A stretch of 64,000 bases of DNA from CAVORB01 sp963736235 (GCA_963736235.1 CAVTOR010000017.1:62001-126000); one strand, 5' to 3'. Shown: positions 24,848-34,195, numbered from the stretch's first letter. Notes: generated by a model not told the origin, from the letters alone. Numbers and translations: made by a program.

Positions 24848-24941
24848 CGGGCTCCTCGATCCTGCCTTTCCTGCGGCAACGAAAAAGGCACCGCGGCTCG
24901 GCCGCGGTGCCTTCCAGGTATCGCTCCGACCCCTTGAAGTA

Positions 24942-26249
24942 TCAGGGTGCGGCGATCTCCTTCTCGGCCTCCGCGATCAGCACGGGCGCCTTCGCCTCGT
25001 CGGGCAGGTGGGTGAACTTGTTGACCAAGGCCGGCCAAAGCAGGTTGTAGTACAACTCGCCGCGCACCAGGACCACGCCCTCAGCGGGGATCTCGTAGGT
25101 CAGGGTGCGCTCCTCGTGGGGCTTCAGCCTGGTGTCCTTGCCGAGCTTGGTTGCCGTCGGCGGCGGGGCGGGCTTGCCCGCGTCGTCGGACAGGGCGTAC
25201 ACGAGATAGGCCTGCGGATCGCTTTCGCCCGGGTGGCCCTCGGCGTTTTGCCAAACCACCTCGCCGTTGGCGTCATACGCGGTGAGCTTCAGGTAGATGT
25301 TACGGAACGGCGCGCCGGTCGGCAGCGAGTGGGGCTGCTGGTTTTTCAGCAGCACGCTGGCCACGACCTTGTCGCCTTTGCTCTCGGTGTTCAGGTCGAA
25401 CACGATCGCGCGCTTGAGCATGGCCTGATCATGACCGCCACCCATGGAATGGTCGGCCACGCCGTCGGCGATCGGCATGTGGCAGGCGAGACAGTTCACG
25501 TTGGTCTTGGCCATGTTGTACTCGTTGCCGGTCTGGCAAAGAGGCACGCCGTGGGGGTTGTCACGCTGGTCGTGGCAGCCCATGCAGGCGTTGTTGGTCT
25601 TCATCTGTGTCGGGTTACCCTCCATGGGCAGGGCGGGGATGTCCTTGCCCTGGAACTGGACGGCTTCACCCAGATGGGGGTTTGGCTTCTGGTCGTCTTC
25701 CGCGCCGGCGACGGCGCCGCCGAAGAGGTCGTCGCCAGCGGCCTTGAGCTTCTGCAAGCCCTGGCTGAAGCCGGCAGGGGCCTGGATCTTGTCGGAGACC
25801 TCGTAGGCCTTGAGGCCGAGTCGGAGCTTGCCGTCCTCTCCCTGGATGCCCTTGTAGTTGGACAAGGTGTGGCAGGCAACGCAGTTCACGCCCTCGGCGT
25901 ATGCGGGCTTGGCATCAAGCTTGGTCACCTTATCGCGCGCGGCGTTCGGGGCGTGGCACTGCAGGCATACCGGGTACTTGCCCGAGGCCTTGTGCAGGAC
26001 GCCCTCTTCGGTGGGTTCGCCAACGACCATCTTGTAGAAGGTGGCGTGGATGGGATCGGACAGGGCCGTGCTCTGCGCGTGCATCGACTTGGACCACTGC
26101 CGGTAGATGTCCTGGTGGCAGTTCTTGCAGACCTCCGACGGGACGTGGTGAATCGGCTCGTCTGCCAGAACACTCGCGCTCATTCCGAGGTAACAGAAGG
26201 CCGTGAGCAGCAGGAATGCAAACGCTGGCTCAAGGTAACTACGCATCAT
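24942..26249 (-). CDS. Pentahaem c-type cytochrome, cytochrome c554-like
   Basis: Secreted multihaem cytochrome of about 435 residues. A signal peptide (FAFLLLTAFCYLGMSASVLA) leads to five CxxCH haem sites: CKNCH, CLQCH, CVACH, CMGCH and CLACH, in the first about 280 residues. The C-terminal third (about 285-430) is haem-free and looks beta-rich. The first haem segment SEVCKNCHQDIYRQWSKSMH is typical of the cytochrome c554 fold. ATG 26249 has an AGGAGA ribosome site. Divergent from the octahaem gene across a 299-base AT-rich gap, suggesting a shared electron-transfer role. Confidence 0.87.
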   Translation of the reverse strand: MMRSYLEPAFAFLLLTAFCYLGMSASVLADEPIHHVPSEVCKNCHQDIYRQWSKSMHAQSTALSDPIHATFYKMVVGEPTEEGVLHKASGKYPVCLQCHAPNAARDKVTKLDAKPAYAEGVNCVACHTLSNYKGIQGEDGKLRLGLKAYEVSDKIQAPAGFSQGLQKLKAAGDDLFGGAVAGAEDDQKPNPHLGEAVQFQGKDIPALPMEGNPTQMKTNNACMGCHDQRDNPHGVPLCQTGNEYNMAKTNVNCLACHMPIADGVADHSMGGGHDQAMLKRAIVFDLNTESKGDKVVASVLLKNQQPHSLPTGAPFRNIYLKLTAYDANGEVVWQNAEGHPGESDPQAYLVYALSDDAGKPAPPPTATKLGKDTRLKPHEERTLTYEIPAEGVVLVRGELYYNLLWPALVNKFTHLPDEAKAPVLIAEAEKEIAAP

Positions 26250-26548
26250 GTCGTCTCTCCTGAGATGGTGTGAGTTGGTGTTTTTGCGCAACGCCAATCC
26301 TTGTTCGAAGGTGGCGGAAAGTCAATTGAGAAAGGTCATAAGTAGTTGAAATAAAGAAAATAATAAAATGTTAAAAAACTCATTCAATTGCCATGCGCGG
26401 GCGCTCCGCTCCATAATCTTCCACGGTTTTTCTTTGCCCCGTTCACGAGGTCGGGACGTGTCGCCTACTGGATATGCCTACGAGGCGGACACTTGCTTGC
26501 CGGCCGAGAAGTCGTCAGTTGCCCAATTCGCCGGAGGAAGTATCCACC
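26250..26548. promoter_or_regulatory. AT-rich divergent intergenic region of the cytochrome locus
   Basis: 299 bases between two divergent cytochrome genes. The stretch 26335-26385 is strongly AT-rich in an otherwise GC-rich segment and is where promoters would be expected. I looked for an FNR-type TTGAT-N4-ATCAA and found only weak half-sites (AATTGAG, TCAATTG), so no regulator is claimed. No supported gene lies within it. Confidence 0.45.
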
Positions 26549-28000
26549 ATGCGCAGGTCGTTCGAACGCGTCCGGATCTTGTCGTGCCTCACAATCGGTC
26601 CCCTTCTGTTGCTCGCCGCCTCCGCCGCTTATGCCGTAAAGGTCCAGCTCGATCCTTCCAACTGGGGTCATGAGGCGGGCGAGGCCTGCGTGAGCTGCCA
26701 CACCAAGGCGTCCGCCGGACTCACCGCGCAATGGCAGGACAGCGCTCATGCGGCCGCGGGGGTGAACTGCATGGACTGTCATCAGGCCGACAAGTCGGAG
26801 CCGGACGCCATCGAGCACGAGGGCAGCGTCATCGCCACCATCGTTTCGCCCAAGGATTGCGGGCGCTGCCACACGGCTGAGTTCGAGGAGCAACAAGGGT
26901 CGGTGCACGCGGAGGCCCACGCCATCATCGCCGACCGCGTACCGGCGCTGGCGCACAATGTCACCGGCCCGGCAATGCAGGCGGCGGGCTGCGATCAGTG
27001 TCACGGATCGGAGGTCAAGGTGAAGGGGGACGGTACCCTGGACCCGGACACCTGGCCCAACTCGGGCATCGGCCGGATCAACCCGGACGGGTCGAAGGGG
27101 TCCTGCTCCTCCTGCCACGGGCGCCACCTGTTCTCGAAGGCCCAGGCGCGGGAGCCGGAGGCTTGCGTGCGCTGCCACTCCGGGCCGGACTCACCGGACA
27201 AGGAGATCTTCGAGGCATCCAAGCACGGGATGATCTACGCCACTCAGCGTGAGCAGATGAACCTGGGGGCGGAGCAATGGGTGGCGGGCAAGGACTACAC
27301 CGCCGCGCCCACCTGCGTGACCTGCCACATGGGGGCGGCTGGAAAGCTGCCGAGCACACATGATGTCGGCCTGCGCAATGCATGGAGCCTGAATACCCCA
27401 GTGTCGGAGCAGCAGTATCTGGTGGTGCTCGAGGACGGCGCGAAGCTCGAGCTGCCGGCCTCGTCGAAGCCGCCGCGACGCGGTTCCGAGGTCACGAAGG
27501 CCGACGGCACCGTGGCCAAGGTCAAGTCCGTAGCGGACCCCAAACGGCGGCGTCAGGCGATGACCCTGGTGTGCCTGGAATGCCACGGCAAGCCCTTCAC
27601 CGAGTCCTTCATGAAACAGTTCGACAACGTGGTCGAGCTCTTCAATGCCAAGTTCGGCGAGCCGGCCCGCGCCATCATGGCGGAGCTGTACGAGAAGGGG
27701 CTCCTGACGCCGCTTCCCTTCGACGAGCCCATCGAGTTCACGTACTGGGAGCTGTGGCACGACGAGGGTGCGCGGGCGCGCCACGGCGCCTCGATGGCGA
27801 GCCCGAATCACGCCTGGTGGGAGGGCATGTATCTGGTTGGCCGTAACTTCTACGGCAAGTTCCTGCCCGAGGTCCGGGGCGTCGCGGGCGCCCAGGCCGA
27901 TGCGCTAATCGAAAAGCACGTTGCGAGCCAGGATCTTCACGGCTGGCTGCAGGATACGGACGCTTCCAATCCGATCCTCGGCATCGGCAAGACGGAGTAA
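26549..28000 (+). CDS. Octahaem HAO-family cytochrome c (hydroxylamine oxidoreductase-like)
   Basis: Periplasmic octahaem cytochrome of 483 residues. A signal peptide (ILSCLTIGPLLLLAASAAYA) is followed by eight CxxCH sites in order: CVSCH, CMDCH, CGRCH, CDQCH, CSSCH, CVRCH, CVTCH and CLECH. The C-terminal helix region YWELWHDEGARARHGASM matches HAO-type proteins. Where I would place the cross-linking tyrosine of oxidative HAO the sequence reads SPNHAWWEG, with no tyrosine, which hints at a reductive enzyme. ATG 26549 has a GGAGGAA site. A NapC-type gene follows after four bases, as in the epsilonproteobacterial hao loci. Confidence 0.88.
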   Translation: MRRSFERVRILSCLTIGPLLLLAASAAYAVKVQLDPSNWGHEAGEACVSCHTKASAGLTAQWQDSAHAAAGVNCMDCHQADKSEPDAIEHEGSVIATIVSPKDCGRCHTAEFEEQQGSVHAEAHAIIADRVPALAHNVTGPAMQAAGCDQCHGSEVKVKGDGTLDPDTWPNSGIGRINPDGSKGSCSSCHGRHLFSKAQAREPEACVRCHSGPDSPDKEIFEASKHGMIYATQREQMNLGAEQWVAGKDYTAAPTCVTCHMGAAGKLPSTHDVGLRNAWSLNTPVSEQQYLVVLEDGAKLELPASSKPPRRGSEVTKADGTVAKVKSVADPKRRRQAMTLVCLECHGKPFTESFMKQFDNVVELFNAKFGEPARAIMAELYEKGLLTPLPFDEPIEFTYWELWHDEGARARHGASMASPNHAWWEGMYLVGRNFYGKFLPEVRGVAGAQADALIEKHVASQDLHGWLQDTDASNPILGIGKTE

Positions 28001-28004
28001 GTCG

Positions 28005-28634
28005 ATGGCGAAGTTCCGGCTGCCGCTATTCATCACCCGGCATGTCCTGTTCGCTCTGGTCGCGGGTGGGCTGGCTGGCGTTCTGTTCATGGCGTTCCTG
28101 ATCGAGTTCGATCACTTCACCAGCACCAACGCCTTCTGTACGACCTGCCACTCCATGACCTATGCGGAAGAGAGCTACCAGGACTCCGCCCACTACAATT
28201 CGACCTCCGGGGTGCGTGCGTCCTGCGGCGACTGTCACGTCTCCGAGGGGGTGTTCGCCGCTACCTGGGATCACGTGCTGGGAACCAAGGACCTGCTCAA
28301 GCAGCTGTTCGGACCGGACTACGACGACCCGGTCGTCAACATGCTGCACCTTCCGGACGCCGCGTTCCATGCCCGCCAATGGTTCAGGGAGCGCGACTCC
28401 GCCACCTGCAGCCGGTGCCATGAGCTGGAGGCGATCCAGGGGAAACGGGCCGACACCGCGGCCATCCACCTCGAGGAGACCGAGGGCAAGTCCTGCATTG
28501 ACTGTCACATTAACCTGGTGCACCGCAAGGTTCCGAGTCAGGAGACCTTCAAGCGCGACGCCTGGAACCGGATGGTGGAGGAGGAGTTCGGTCTCGAGCC
28601 CGGCGCCGCGGACCGGATACTGGCGGGAGACTAG
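28005..28634 (+). CDS. NapC/NirT-family tetrahaem quinol dehydrogenase
   Basis: Membrane-anchored tetrahaem cytochrome that passes electrons from quinol to a periplasmic partner. An N-terminal anchor (HVLFALVAGGLAGVLFMAFL, residues about 13-32) is followed by four CxxCH sites: CTTCH, CGDCH, CSRCH and CIDCH. 209 residues, similar to NapC, NirT and NrfH. It lies four bases after the octahaem gene, so the two are almost surely one transcript and one electron pathway: quinol pool to NapC-like to octahaem enzyme. Confidence 0.92.
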   Translation: MAKFRLPLFITRHVLFALVAGGLAGVLFMAFLIEFDHFTSTNAFCTTCHSMTYAEESYQDSAHYNSTSGVRASCGDCHVSEGVFAATWDHVLGTKDLLKQLFGPDYDDPVVNMLHLPDAAFHARQWFRERDSATCSRCHELEAIQGKRADTAAIHLEETEGKSCIDCHINLVHRKVPSQETFKRDAWNRMVEEEFGLEPGAADRILAGD

Positions 28635-28717
28635 GCCGTCCGCTTGAGACACGGCCGTGCTCATTGCGAAGCACGGCTGTCCGTGATGCCGTGCGCTCTG
28701 TTACCGGAGCTCGCGAC

Positions 28718-28939
28718 TCAATGTTGGCATTCGCGCAGCCGTTTGGCCGTGCCGGGCAGTAGGCTTGCGAAGAAGGTCAACGCCAGCACGGCTGCCGCCG
28801 TAAGGACCAAGAGCAGGGCCACATGGCTAGCGGGTACGGCGATCGGCAAGGTTTGCGCCAGGCCTTCCAGCACCAGACCGAACGCCAGCAGGAGGGCGGA
28901 GAGAATCACCGCGGTCCGCATCCGTTTGCAGGTGAGCAT
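28718..28939 (-). CDS. Small two-helix membrane protein, unknown
   Basis: 73 residues with two hydrophobic segments (VILSALLLAFGLVLEGL and VALLLVLTAAAVLALTFFA). A GAAGGGG ribosome site precedes the ATG, and an AT-rich stretch at 28955-28990 could hold its promoter. It faces the cytochrome operon tail to tail. No family is recognised; it may be a small accessory membrane protein. Confidence 0.55.
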   Translation of the reverse strand: MLTCKRMRTAVILSALLLAFGLVLEGLAQTLPIAVPASHVALLLVLTAAAVLALTFFASLLPGTAKRLRECQH

Positions 28940-29058
28940 CGGTTTCCCCTTCTATATTTCAATAAATAAGCAAATTCTAATTTGTAAGGGTGGAACCCGC
29001 AAGGGGCATGGGATTCGTCGGGCGGCTGCGGGGAAGGGAGCGGAGGAGATGCGTCCGC

Positions 29059-29084
29059 CCCGACCGGTGCTCTCACCGGTCGGG
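29059..29084. terminator. Perfect 10-bp hairpin downstream of the parvulin gene
   Basis: Arms CCCGACCGGT and ACCGGTCGGG with a six-base loop, about 27 bases past the stop of the minus-strand peptidyl-prolyl isomerase. No T run follows on either strand, so this is either an atypical terminator or an mRNA-stabilising stem. Confidence 0.45.
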
Positions 29085-29110
29085 ACAGATGTTGCGAAGA
29101 GAGCTCAGAC

Positions 29111-30025
29111 TTACTTGGCGGCGGCGTCGCCTTCCTCGTCTTCGTTCATCTTGATCAGATCCGAGTTGAGCTCCAGCTTGGCCGCGTTGCGCAGTTCCGC
29201 CACGTAGGCGCCGAGCTTCTCCCTTTGCAGGGCGGTGGTCAACTCGCCCTTCACCTGCTCCAGAGAAGGCGGATCACTCTCGCGGGTATCCTCCAGCAGG
29301 ATGACGTGCCAGCCGAACTGGGTCTGGACCGGTGTGCTGGAGTGGGAGCCCTTTTTCATGGTGGCCACTGCCTCGGTGAAGGGTTGCACCATTTGGTTCG
29401 CGTCGAACCAACCGAGATCGCCGCCGGTCTTGCCGGTCGGACCGAGGGATTTCTCGGTTGCCAGCTTCTCGAAATCCGCGCCGCCGTCGAGCTCCTTGAC
29501 TAGACTCTTGGCCTCGTCCTCGGTTTTGACCAGGATGTGGCGGGCCTTGTACTCGACGCGCTTCTCTTTGCCCACCTGCTCGTCGTAGGCCTTTTGTAGC
29601 TCTTCCTCCGTGGGTTGCGCCATCTCGGCCGCGTTCTGCAGGGCGGCGCGGGAAAGCACCTGCATACGCTCCAGCTCCAGCAGATAGCCGATCTGCTTTT
29701 CCTTTTCGATGCCCTTGCTCTCGGCGTCCTGGGCCGTCACGACGATGTTGACGAACTCGTTGAAAGCCTGGTTCTGGAAAGCCGGGGAGTTCTGGGCGTT
29801 CGCCTGACGCAGCCGCTCGGCGTAATACATCCGGAACAGGTCGAGCGGAACAGCCAGCCCATTGACGGTGGCGACCGTGGTGTCGCCGCTGACGGCGGGC
29901 GCCTGGGTTTCGGCCGTAGTTTCAGCGGCGGCGGGCGTCTGGGTCTCGGCCTTGTCCTCGGCCGCGACCGCGCCGCCAGCGAAGATCGCAATCAGGCAAC
30001 AGGTGTGAAGGAAGCGCTTGTTCAT
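29111..30025 (-). CDS. Parvulin-type peptidyl-prolyl cis-trans isomerase, exported
   Basis: Periplasmic folding helper of 304 residues. A signal peptide (FLHTCCLIAIFAGGAVAAE) and a low-complexity Ala/Thr/Glu spacer precede a SurA/PrsA-like N-domain (VNGLAVPLDLFRMYY) and a parvulin domain (about 160-255) with YKARHILVKTEDEA, GGDLGWFDANQMV and FGWHVILLED. The C-terminal helix is charged. The gene reads away from the yci cluster. It may assist secreted proteins such as the cytochromes nearby, but that is only a positional thought. Confidence 0.9.
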   Translation of the reverse strand: MNKRFLHTCCLIAIFAGGAVAAEDKAETQTPAAAETTAETQAPAVSGDTTVATVNGLAVPLDLFRMYYAERLRQANAQNSPAFQNQAFNEFVNIVVTAQDAESKGIEKEKQIGYLLELERMQVLSRAALQNAAEMAQPTEEELQKAYDEQVGKEKRVEYKARHILVKTEDEAKSLVKELDGGADFEKLATEKSLGPTGKTGGDLGWFDANQMVQPFTEAVATMKKGSHSSTPVQTQFGWHVILLEDTRESDPPSLEQVKGELTTALQREKLGAYVAELRNAAKLELNSDLIKMNEDEEGDAAAK

Positions 30026-30082
30026 GTTCGGGAAAATCCTCTTTGTGGTGAGACTTCAAGTGTCTGAAAAACCGAAATGCAC

Positions 30083-30385
30083 TCAGGCCGGCAGCACCTT
30101 CCGGAAGGGCTTGACCGTGACGTCCATGTACACACCGGCCTGAACGTAAGGATCGGCATCGGCCCAGGCGCGGGCCGCGTCGAGATCGGGGAACTCGGCG
30201 ACCACCAGCGATCCGGTGAACCCGGCCGGGCCGGGATCTTCGTTGTCGATGGCGGGATGAGGGCCTGCCAGCAACAGCCGCCCCTCGTCCTGCAGCTGCC
30301 GCAGCCGCAGGAGATGGGCCGGGCGTGCTTGCAACCGCCCGTCAAGCGTACCTGGCCGGTCCTGCGCGATGATGGCGTAAAACAC
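30083..30385 (-). CDS. YciI family protein
   Basis: About 100-residue ferredoxin-fold protein of the YciI family. It begins [17 protein letters not shown] with the conserved LLAGPHPA, followed by [10 protein letters not shown] and DPYVQAGVY near the end. GTG 30385 is chosen because it follows the yciB stop by one base and gives the conserved first strand; a longer version would overlap yciB. Function is unclear; a histidine-aspartate pair is thought catalytic in some members. Confidence 0.82.
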   Translation of the reverse strand: MFYAIIAQDRPGTLDGRLQARPAHLLRLRQLQDEGRLLLAGPHPAIDNEDPGPAGFTGSLVVAEFPDLDAARAWADADPYVQAGVYMDVTVKPFRKVLPA

Positions 30386-30386
30386 G

Positions 30387-31055
30387 TTAGTCCGTCTCCG
30401 CTGGTTGTTGTTCCGGGTCCTTGATGTGCCGCGCCAGGTAGAAGGCCTGCCCAATGACGAAGGCGATAGTGAGCCCCATCATACCGAATAGCTTGAAGTT
30501 CACCCAGGTCGCCTCCCGCTGCTGCGCGTCCTGGCAGAGGGCGAGGAGATCCCCGGAGAAGTGCTCGCTGCAGTGCGCGAGATCGATCTCGTCAAGTCCC
30601 GAGGCCTGGATCAGCATGTGCTCGATGGTGAAAAAGCCGCTGGCCACGTAGAGGTTGGCAAGGCCGGACAGTACAAAAAACAGCACCCACAGCAGATTCA
30701 GGCGGCGCCAGATCCTCGCCGGCACTTCGATCGCGTGGCTCATCATGCGCTGGATCAAGGGGCGTTCGCCGATGAAGTGGCTGGCGAGGAACGCGGCCGC
30801 GAACAGCCAGTTGACGACCGACGGCTTCCACATGATGAAGGTCCGGTCCTGCAGCGCGATCGTCAATCCGCCGAAGACGACGAGCAGCCCGAGTGTGACC
30901 AGGTGCATGGTCTCCGTGCGCCGGTGGCGCAGCCACAACCAGCCGACCTGCAACACGGACGCGGCGATGGCGACTGCCGTGGCCACGTAGATGTCGTACA
31001 CCTTGTAGGCGACGAAGAAAAGCAGGACGGGAAAAAAATCGATCAGGAACTTCAT
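30387..31055 (-). CDS. yciB: Inner-membrane septation protein YciB (IspZ)
   Basis: Polytopic inner-membrane protein tied to septation and envelope integrity. It opens [20 protein letters not shown], the family hallmark, with about five membrane helices and [18 protein letters not shown] in the middle. At 222 residues it is slightly longer than E. coli YciB (179), because of an insertion near residues 150-175 with three cysteines/histidines and acidic residues. Co-transcribed with yciI downstream. Confidence 0.9.
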   Translation of the reverse strand: MKFLIDFFPVLLFFVAYKVYDIYVATAVAIAASVLQVGWLWLRHRRTETMHLVTLGLLVVFGGLTIALQDRTFIMWKPSVVNWLFAAAFLASHFIGERPLIQRMMSHAIEVPARIWRRLNLLWVLFFVLSGLANLYVASGFFTIEHMLIQASGLDEIDLAHCSEHFSGDLLALCQDAQQREATWVNFKLFGMMGLTIAFVIGQAFYLARHIKDPEQQPAETD

Positions 31056-31107
31056 GGCCGGTCTCTGGTGTCGCTCATGCTGTCGTCCTGAGGCCGTCCT
31101 GGCCGCT

Positions 31108-31857
31108 TCAGTGCAGGACGCGCCGCTCGCACCAGTGCTCGTAGTAGGCTTCCATCACGCGGCGAACGTGGGGCGGATAGTTCAGGGCCTCCATCTGCTC
31201 CATCCCCTCGCGGAAAAAGTCCGATGCCTCCTGGGGCAAGTGCTCGAGCAGGGCCTGGAACGCCTCGTTCATGAGCGCCGGATGGTAGCTGCGCGTGGCG
31301 ACGATGGCACGGTTGATCAACAATACGCGCCACGGGCGGGTCGGGTCCGTGGAGGACGTATCCTGCGACACCAGCGGGCTGACCGCGTTGACGAGCTCGC
31401 TCATGAGCCCGTAGAGCTGTTCGAGCTCCGCCGGCTGCTTCAGCGTATTGGCGAGGGCGGCCGCGCCGTTCACCGCGGGAGAGATGCTCGCGATCTCCCC
31501 GCCCTGGCGGGAGATCCAGCAGGCGAAGGGCAGGGCGAGGCCCTCGATGGTTCGGGCCTCTTGCGGCCGCCGCAGCCGCCCCGCCAGGGCCGCCAGGCTC
31601 GATAACAGGATCATTCCGTGCTCGCCGAGGGCATGGATGTCCTTGTCGCCGAGACGGATCTCGCCGGTGCCGAGCGTGCCCTGAGGCTGCTCGCCTTCCA
31701 GGGTCCGCAGCCCGTCGAGGAGCCCATCCAGTGCCTTGAGCAGGACCGTGGGATCCGTGTCGGAATCGCCGCCTAGGTCGTCGTAGGCTACTTCCAGCTC
31801 CTCGGCCACGCGGCGGAGCTCCTCGGCGATATGGGCGATGTCGACGACGGGGATCAT
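31108..31857 (-). CDS. Conserved protein of unknown function
   Basis: 249 residues, no signal peptide. Mostly helical: IPVVDIAHIAEELRRVAEEL at the start and VRRVMEAYYEHWCERRVLH at the end. No cofactor or nuclease motif is visible. It sits upstream of yciB on the same strand and is divergent from the PHP gene. I do not recognise a family. Confidence 0.7.
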   Translation of the reverse strand: MIPVVDIAHIAEELRRVAEELEVAYDDLGGDSDTDPTVLLKALDGLLDGLRTLEGEQPQGTLGTGEIRLGDKDIHALGEHGMILLSSLAALAGRLRRPQEARTIEGLALPFACWISRQGGEIASISPAVNGAAALANTLKQPAELEQLYGLMSELVNAVSPLVSQDTSSTDPTRPWRVLLINRAIVATRSYHPALMNEAFQALLEHLPQEASDFFREGMEQMEALNYPPHVRRVMEAYYEHWCERRVLH

Positions 31858-31921
31858 ATCGCGGCGATTCTAGCAGTCCGCCGCCCGGTCGTCTGCCCGC
31901 GAATGAGGTAGAATCCCGCCG

Positions 31922-32785
31922 ATGAATGCGCTTCCCGATCTCCATACCCATTCCACCGCCTCCGACGGCACGCTGGCGCCGCGTGCGCTCGTCCGCCGTG
32001 CCGCGGCGGCGGGCGTTCGCGTGCTGGCGCTCACCGATCACGATACGACCGCCGGTCTCGCCGAGGCGGTGGAGGCCGCCCGCTGCGTAGGTGTCGATCT
32101 GGTTCCCGGCGTCGAGATCTCGGTCTCCTGGGGTGGCCGCACGATCCACGTCCTGGGGCTGCGCTTTGACCCCGAGGATGACGGGCTGCAGGCGGGGCTC
32201 GAACGCCTGCGTGCATATCGGCGTTGGCGCGCGGAGGAGATCGGTCGGCGCCTCGGCAAGGCTGGCATCGACGGCGCGCACGAGGGCGCTGTCGAGTTGA
32301 GCGGGGGGAAGCTGATCGGGCGTACCCACTTCGCGCGTTTCCTCGTCGGGCGTGGACTCGCCCGCGACGTGCGCGGCGTGTTCAAGCACTTCCTGGTCAA
32401 GGGCAAGCCGGGCCACGTGGCCGGCGATTGGGCGACACTGGAGGACGCCGTCGGCTGGATTCGCTCTGCCGGCGGTCAGGCGGTGCTCGCCCACCCGGCG
32501 CGCTATCGCTTCACCCGCAGCAAGCGGTTGCGTCTGATCGGAGAGCTGAAGGAGCTCGGCGGTAGCGGCAGCGGTATCGAGGTGGTCTCCGGCAGTCACA
32601 GCCGCGACGACGCCCTGGTGTTCGCCCGCCATGCCCGCGAGTGCGGTCTCCTGGCATCCGCCGGCTCCGACTATCACGGTCCCGAGAACCCGTGGGTGGA
32701 TCTCGGCAGGCTCCCGGCCTTACCCGAGGGCTGTGTCCCCATTTGGGCGTCCTGGACGCCGCGGCCGCTCCTGGCATCCGCTTAG
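31922..32785 (+). CDS. PHP-domain phosphoesterase (RNase AM / YciV type)
   Basis: PHP-fold metal phosphoesterase. The metal ligands show in DLHTHSTASDG at the start, LALTDHDTTAG, PGVEIS, and SAGSDYHGP near the end. 287 residues is right for the YciV/TrpH group, which hydrolyses 3',5'-nucleoside bisphosphates and 5'-ends of RNA. A TAGAAT at 31909-31914 sits only eight bases before the ATG, so either transcripts are nearly leaderless or this is chance. It begins the run of plus-strand genes to scpB. Confidence 0.88.
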   Translation: MNALPDLHTHSTASDGTLAPRALVRRAAAAGVRVLALTDHDTTAGLAEAVEAARCVGVDLVPGVEISVSWGGRTIHVLGLRFDPEDDGLQAGLERLRAYRRWRAEEIGRRLGKAGIDGAHEGAVELSGGKLIGRTHFARFLVGRGLARDVRGVFKHFLVKGKPGHVAGDWATLEDAVGWIRSAGGQAVLAHPARYRFTRSKRLRLIGELKELGGSGSGIEVVSGSHSRDDALVFARHARECGLLASAGSDYHGPENPWVDLGRLPALPEGCVPIWASWTPRPLLASA

Positions 32786-32803
32786 CACCGGAAGAAGTAC
32801 CCG

Positions 32804-33427
32804 ATGGCGCAGTTCTTTCAGGTCCACCCGGACAATCCCCAGGCCCGGCTGATCAACCGCTCGGTGGACATCCTGCTCGAGGGCGGAGTCATCGTCTACC
32901 CGACCGACTCCTCCTACGCGCTGGGGTGCCAGATCGGAGAGAAGGCAGCCATGGAGCGCATCCGGCGCATCCGCAGCCTGGACGACAAGCACAACTTCAC
33001 CCTGGTGTGCCGGGACCTCTCGGAGATCACCACCTACGCCAGGATCGACAACCAGGCATTCCGGCTGCTCAAGGTGCTCACGCCCGGTCCCTACACCTTC
33101 ATCTTCGAGGGCACCAAGCAGGTACCGCGGCGCCTGATGCACCCGAGGCGCAAGAGCATCGGCATCCGCGTGCCGGACAACGCGATCTGCCGCGAGTTGC
33201 TGGCGACGCTCGATCAACCCATCCTGAGCACGACACTGATCCTGCCGGACGCGGATACGCCGCTGACCGATCCCTACGAGATGCGCGAGCTGCTCGATCG
33301 CCGGGTGGACCTGGTGATCGACGGCGGTTTTTGCGGCTTGGAGCCGACCACGGTCGTGAACATGACGCAGGACCCGCCCGCCGTAACCCGGGTCGGGAAG
33401 GGCGACGCGTCGCTGTTCGCGGAGTGA
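32804..33427 (+). CDS. yciO: YciO-type Sua5/YrdC family protein
   Basis: Member of the threonylcarbamoyl-AMP synthase fold. 207 residues, containing VIVYPTDSSYALGC, LDDKHNFTLVCRDLSE, a TPGPYTFI segment and IGIRVPDN. The shape is YciO rather than the essential TsaC. It follows the PHP gene by 18 bases and is probably co-transcribed. Its exact physiological role is uncertain. Confidence 0.9.
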   Translation: MAQFFQVHPDNPQARLINRSVDILLEGGVIVYPTDSSYALGCQIGEKAAMERIRRIRSLDDKHNFTLVCRDLSEITTYARIDNQAFRLLKVLTPGPYTFIFEGTKQVPRRLMHPRRKSIGIRVPDNAICRELLATLDQPILSTTLILPDADTPLTDPYEMRELLDRRVDLVIDGGFCGLEPTTVVNMTQDPPAVTRVGKGDASLFAE

Positions 33428-33503
33428 GCCGCCTCGCAGGCACGCATTTCGGTCGGACCTGGCGCCTCCCTGGATGGGGCCGCATCCCTGGTATACTTCG
33501 CCG

Positions 33504-34175
33504 ATGAACGCCCTCAACAGTATGCAACTGCTCGCGGTCATCGCGCTGCCGGTGCTGTTCGCCATCACGGTGCACGAGGCGGCCCACGGTTGGATGGCCG
33601 GCCGTCTCGGGGATCAGACCGCGACCATGCTGGGGCGCGTGACCCTCAATCCGCTCAAGCACATCGACCCCGTGGGCACGCTTCTGGTCCCGCTGGCGAC
33701 CTTCCTGCTCACCGGCTTCCTGTTCGGCTGGGCCAAGCCTGTGCCCATCAACGGACGGAATCTGCACAACCCCCGCCGGGACATGGCCCTGGTGGCGCTT
33801 GCGGGTCCGGGCGCGAACCTGGCGATGGCGGTGATCTGGGGTCTGGTGGTCAACCTGGGCCTCGCCATGTGGAGCACATCCCAGTGGGTGGCCCTGCCGC
33901 TGGTGTACATGGGCGCCGCCGGGGTGCTGATCAACGTTATCCTCATGGTCCTGAACCTGTTTCCATTGCTGCCCCTGGACGGCGGCCGGGTGCTCAACTC
34001 CTTGCTGCCCCCGGCCTGGTCCGCCAAGTTCTCCCGCCTGGAGCCGTTCGGGTTGATTCTGCTGATCGGCTTGCTGGTCACGGGTCTGCTAGGCGCGGTT
34101 CTGCTGCCGGTCATCGAGCTGACGATCGGGGTGATGCCGGGCTCCGGCGTGGTGAAAGAGCTGTTCCTGACCTGA
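33504..34175 (+). CDS. Site-2 protease family (M50) membrane metallopeptidase
   Basis: Intramembrane zinc protease-like protein. HEAAH (HExxH) lies in the first helix (residues about 20-24) and PLLPLDGGRVL supplies the third ligand in a later helix. About six hydrophobic segments, 223 residues, with no PDZ or CBS domain. ATG 33504 is preferred over 33474. It is a standard member of the yciO-trpS-scpA neighbourhood. The substrate is not known. Confidence 0.9.
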   Translation: MNALNSMQLLAVIALPVLFAITVHEAAHGWMAGRLGDQTATMLGRVTLNPLKHIDPVGTLLVPLATFLLTGFLFGWAKPVPINGRNLHNPRRDMALVALAGPGANLAMAVIWGLVVNLGLAMWSTSQWVALPLVYMGAAGVLINVILMVLNLFPLLPLDGGRVLNSLLPPAWSAKFSRLEPFGLILLIGLLVTGLLGAVLLPVIELTIGVMPGSGVVKELFLT

Positions 34176-34195
34176 ACCCTGAAGGAAAATCGTCC

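Noticed and set aside
26250..26548. FNR or NarL operator between the divergent cytochrome genes
   Set aside because: Only half-sites such as AATTGAG and TCAATTG are visible. No full dyad at the expected spacing.
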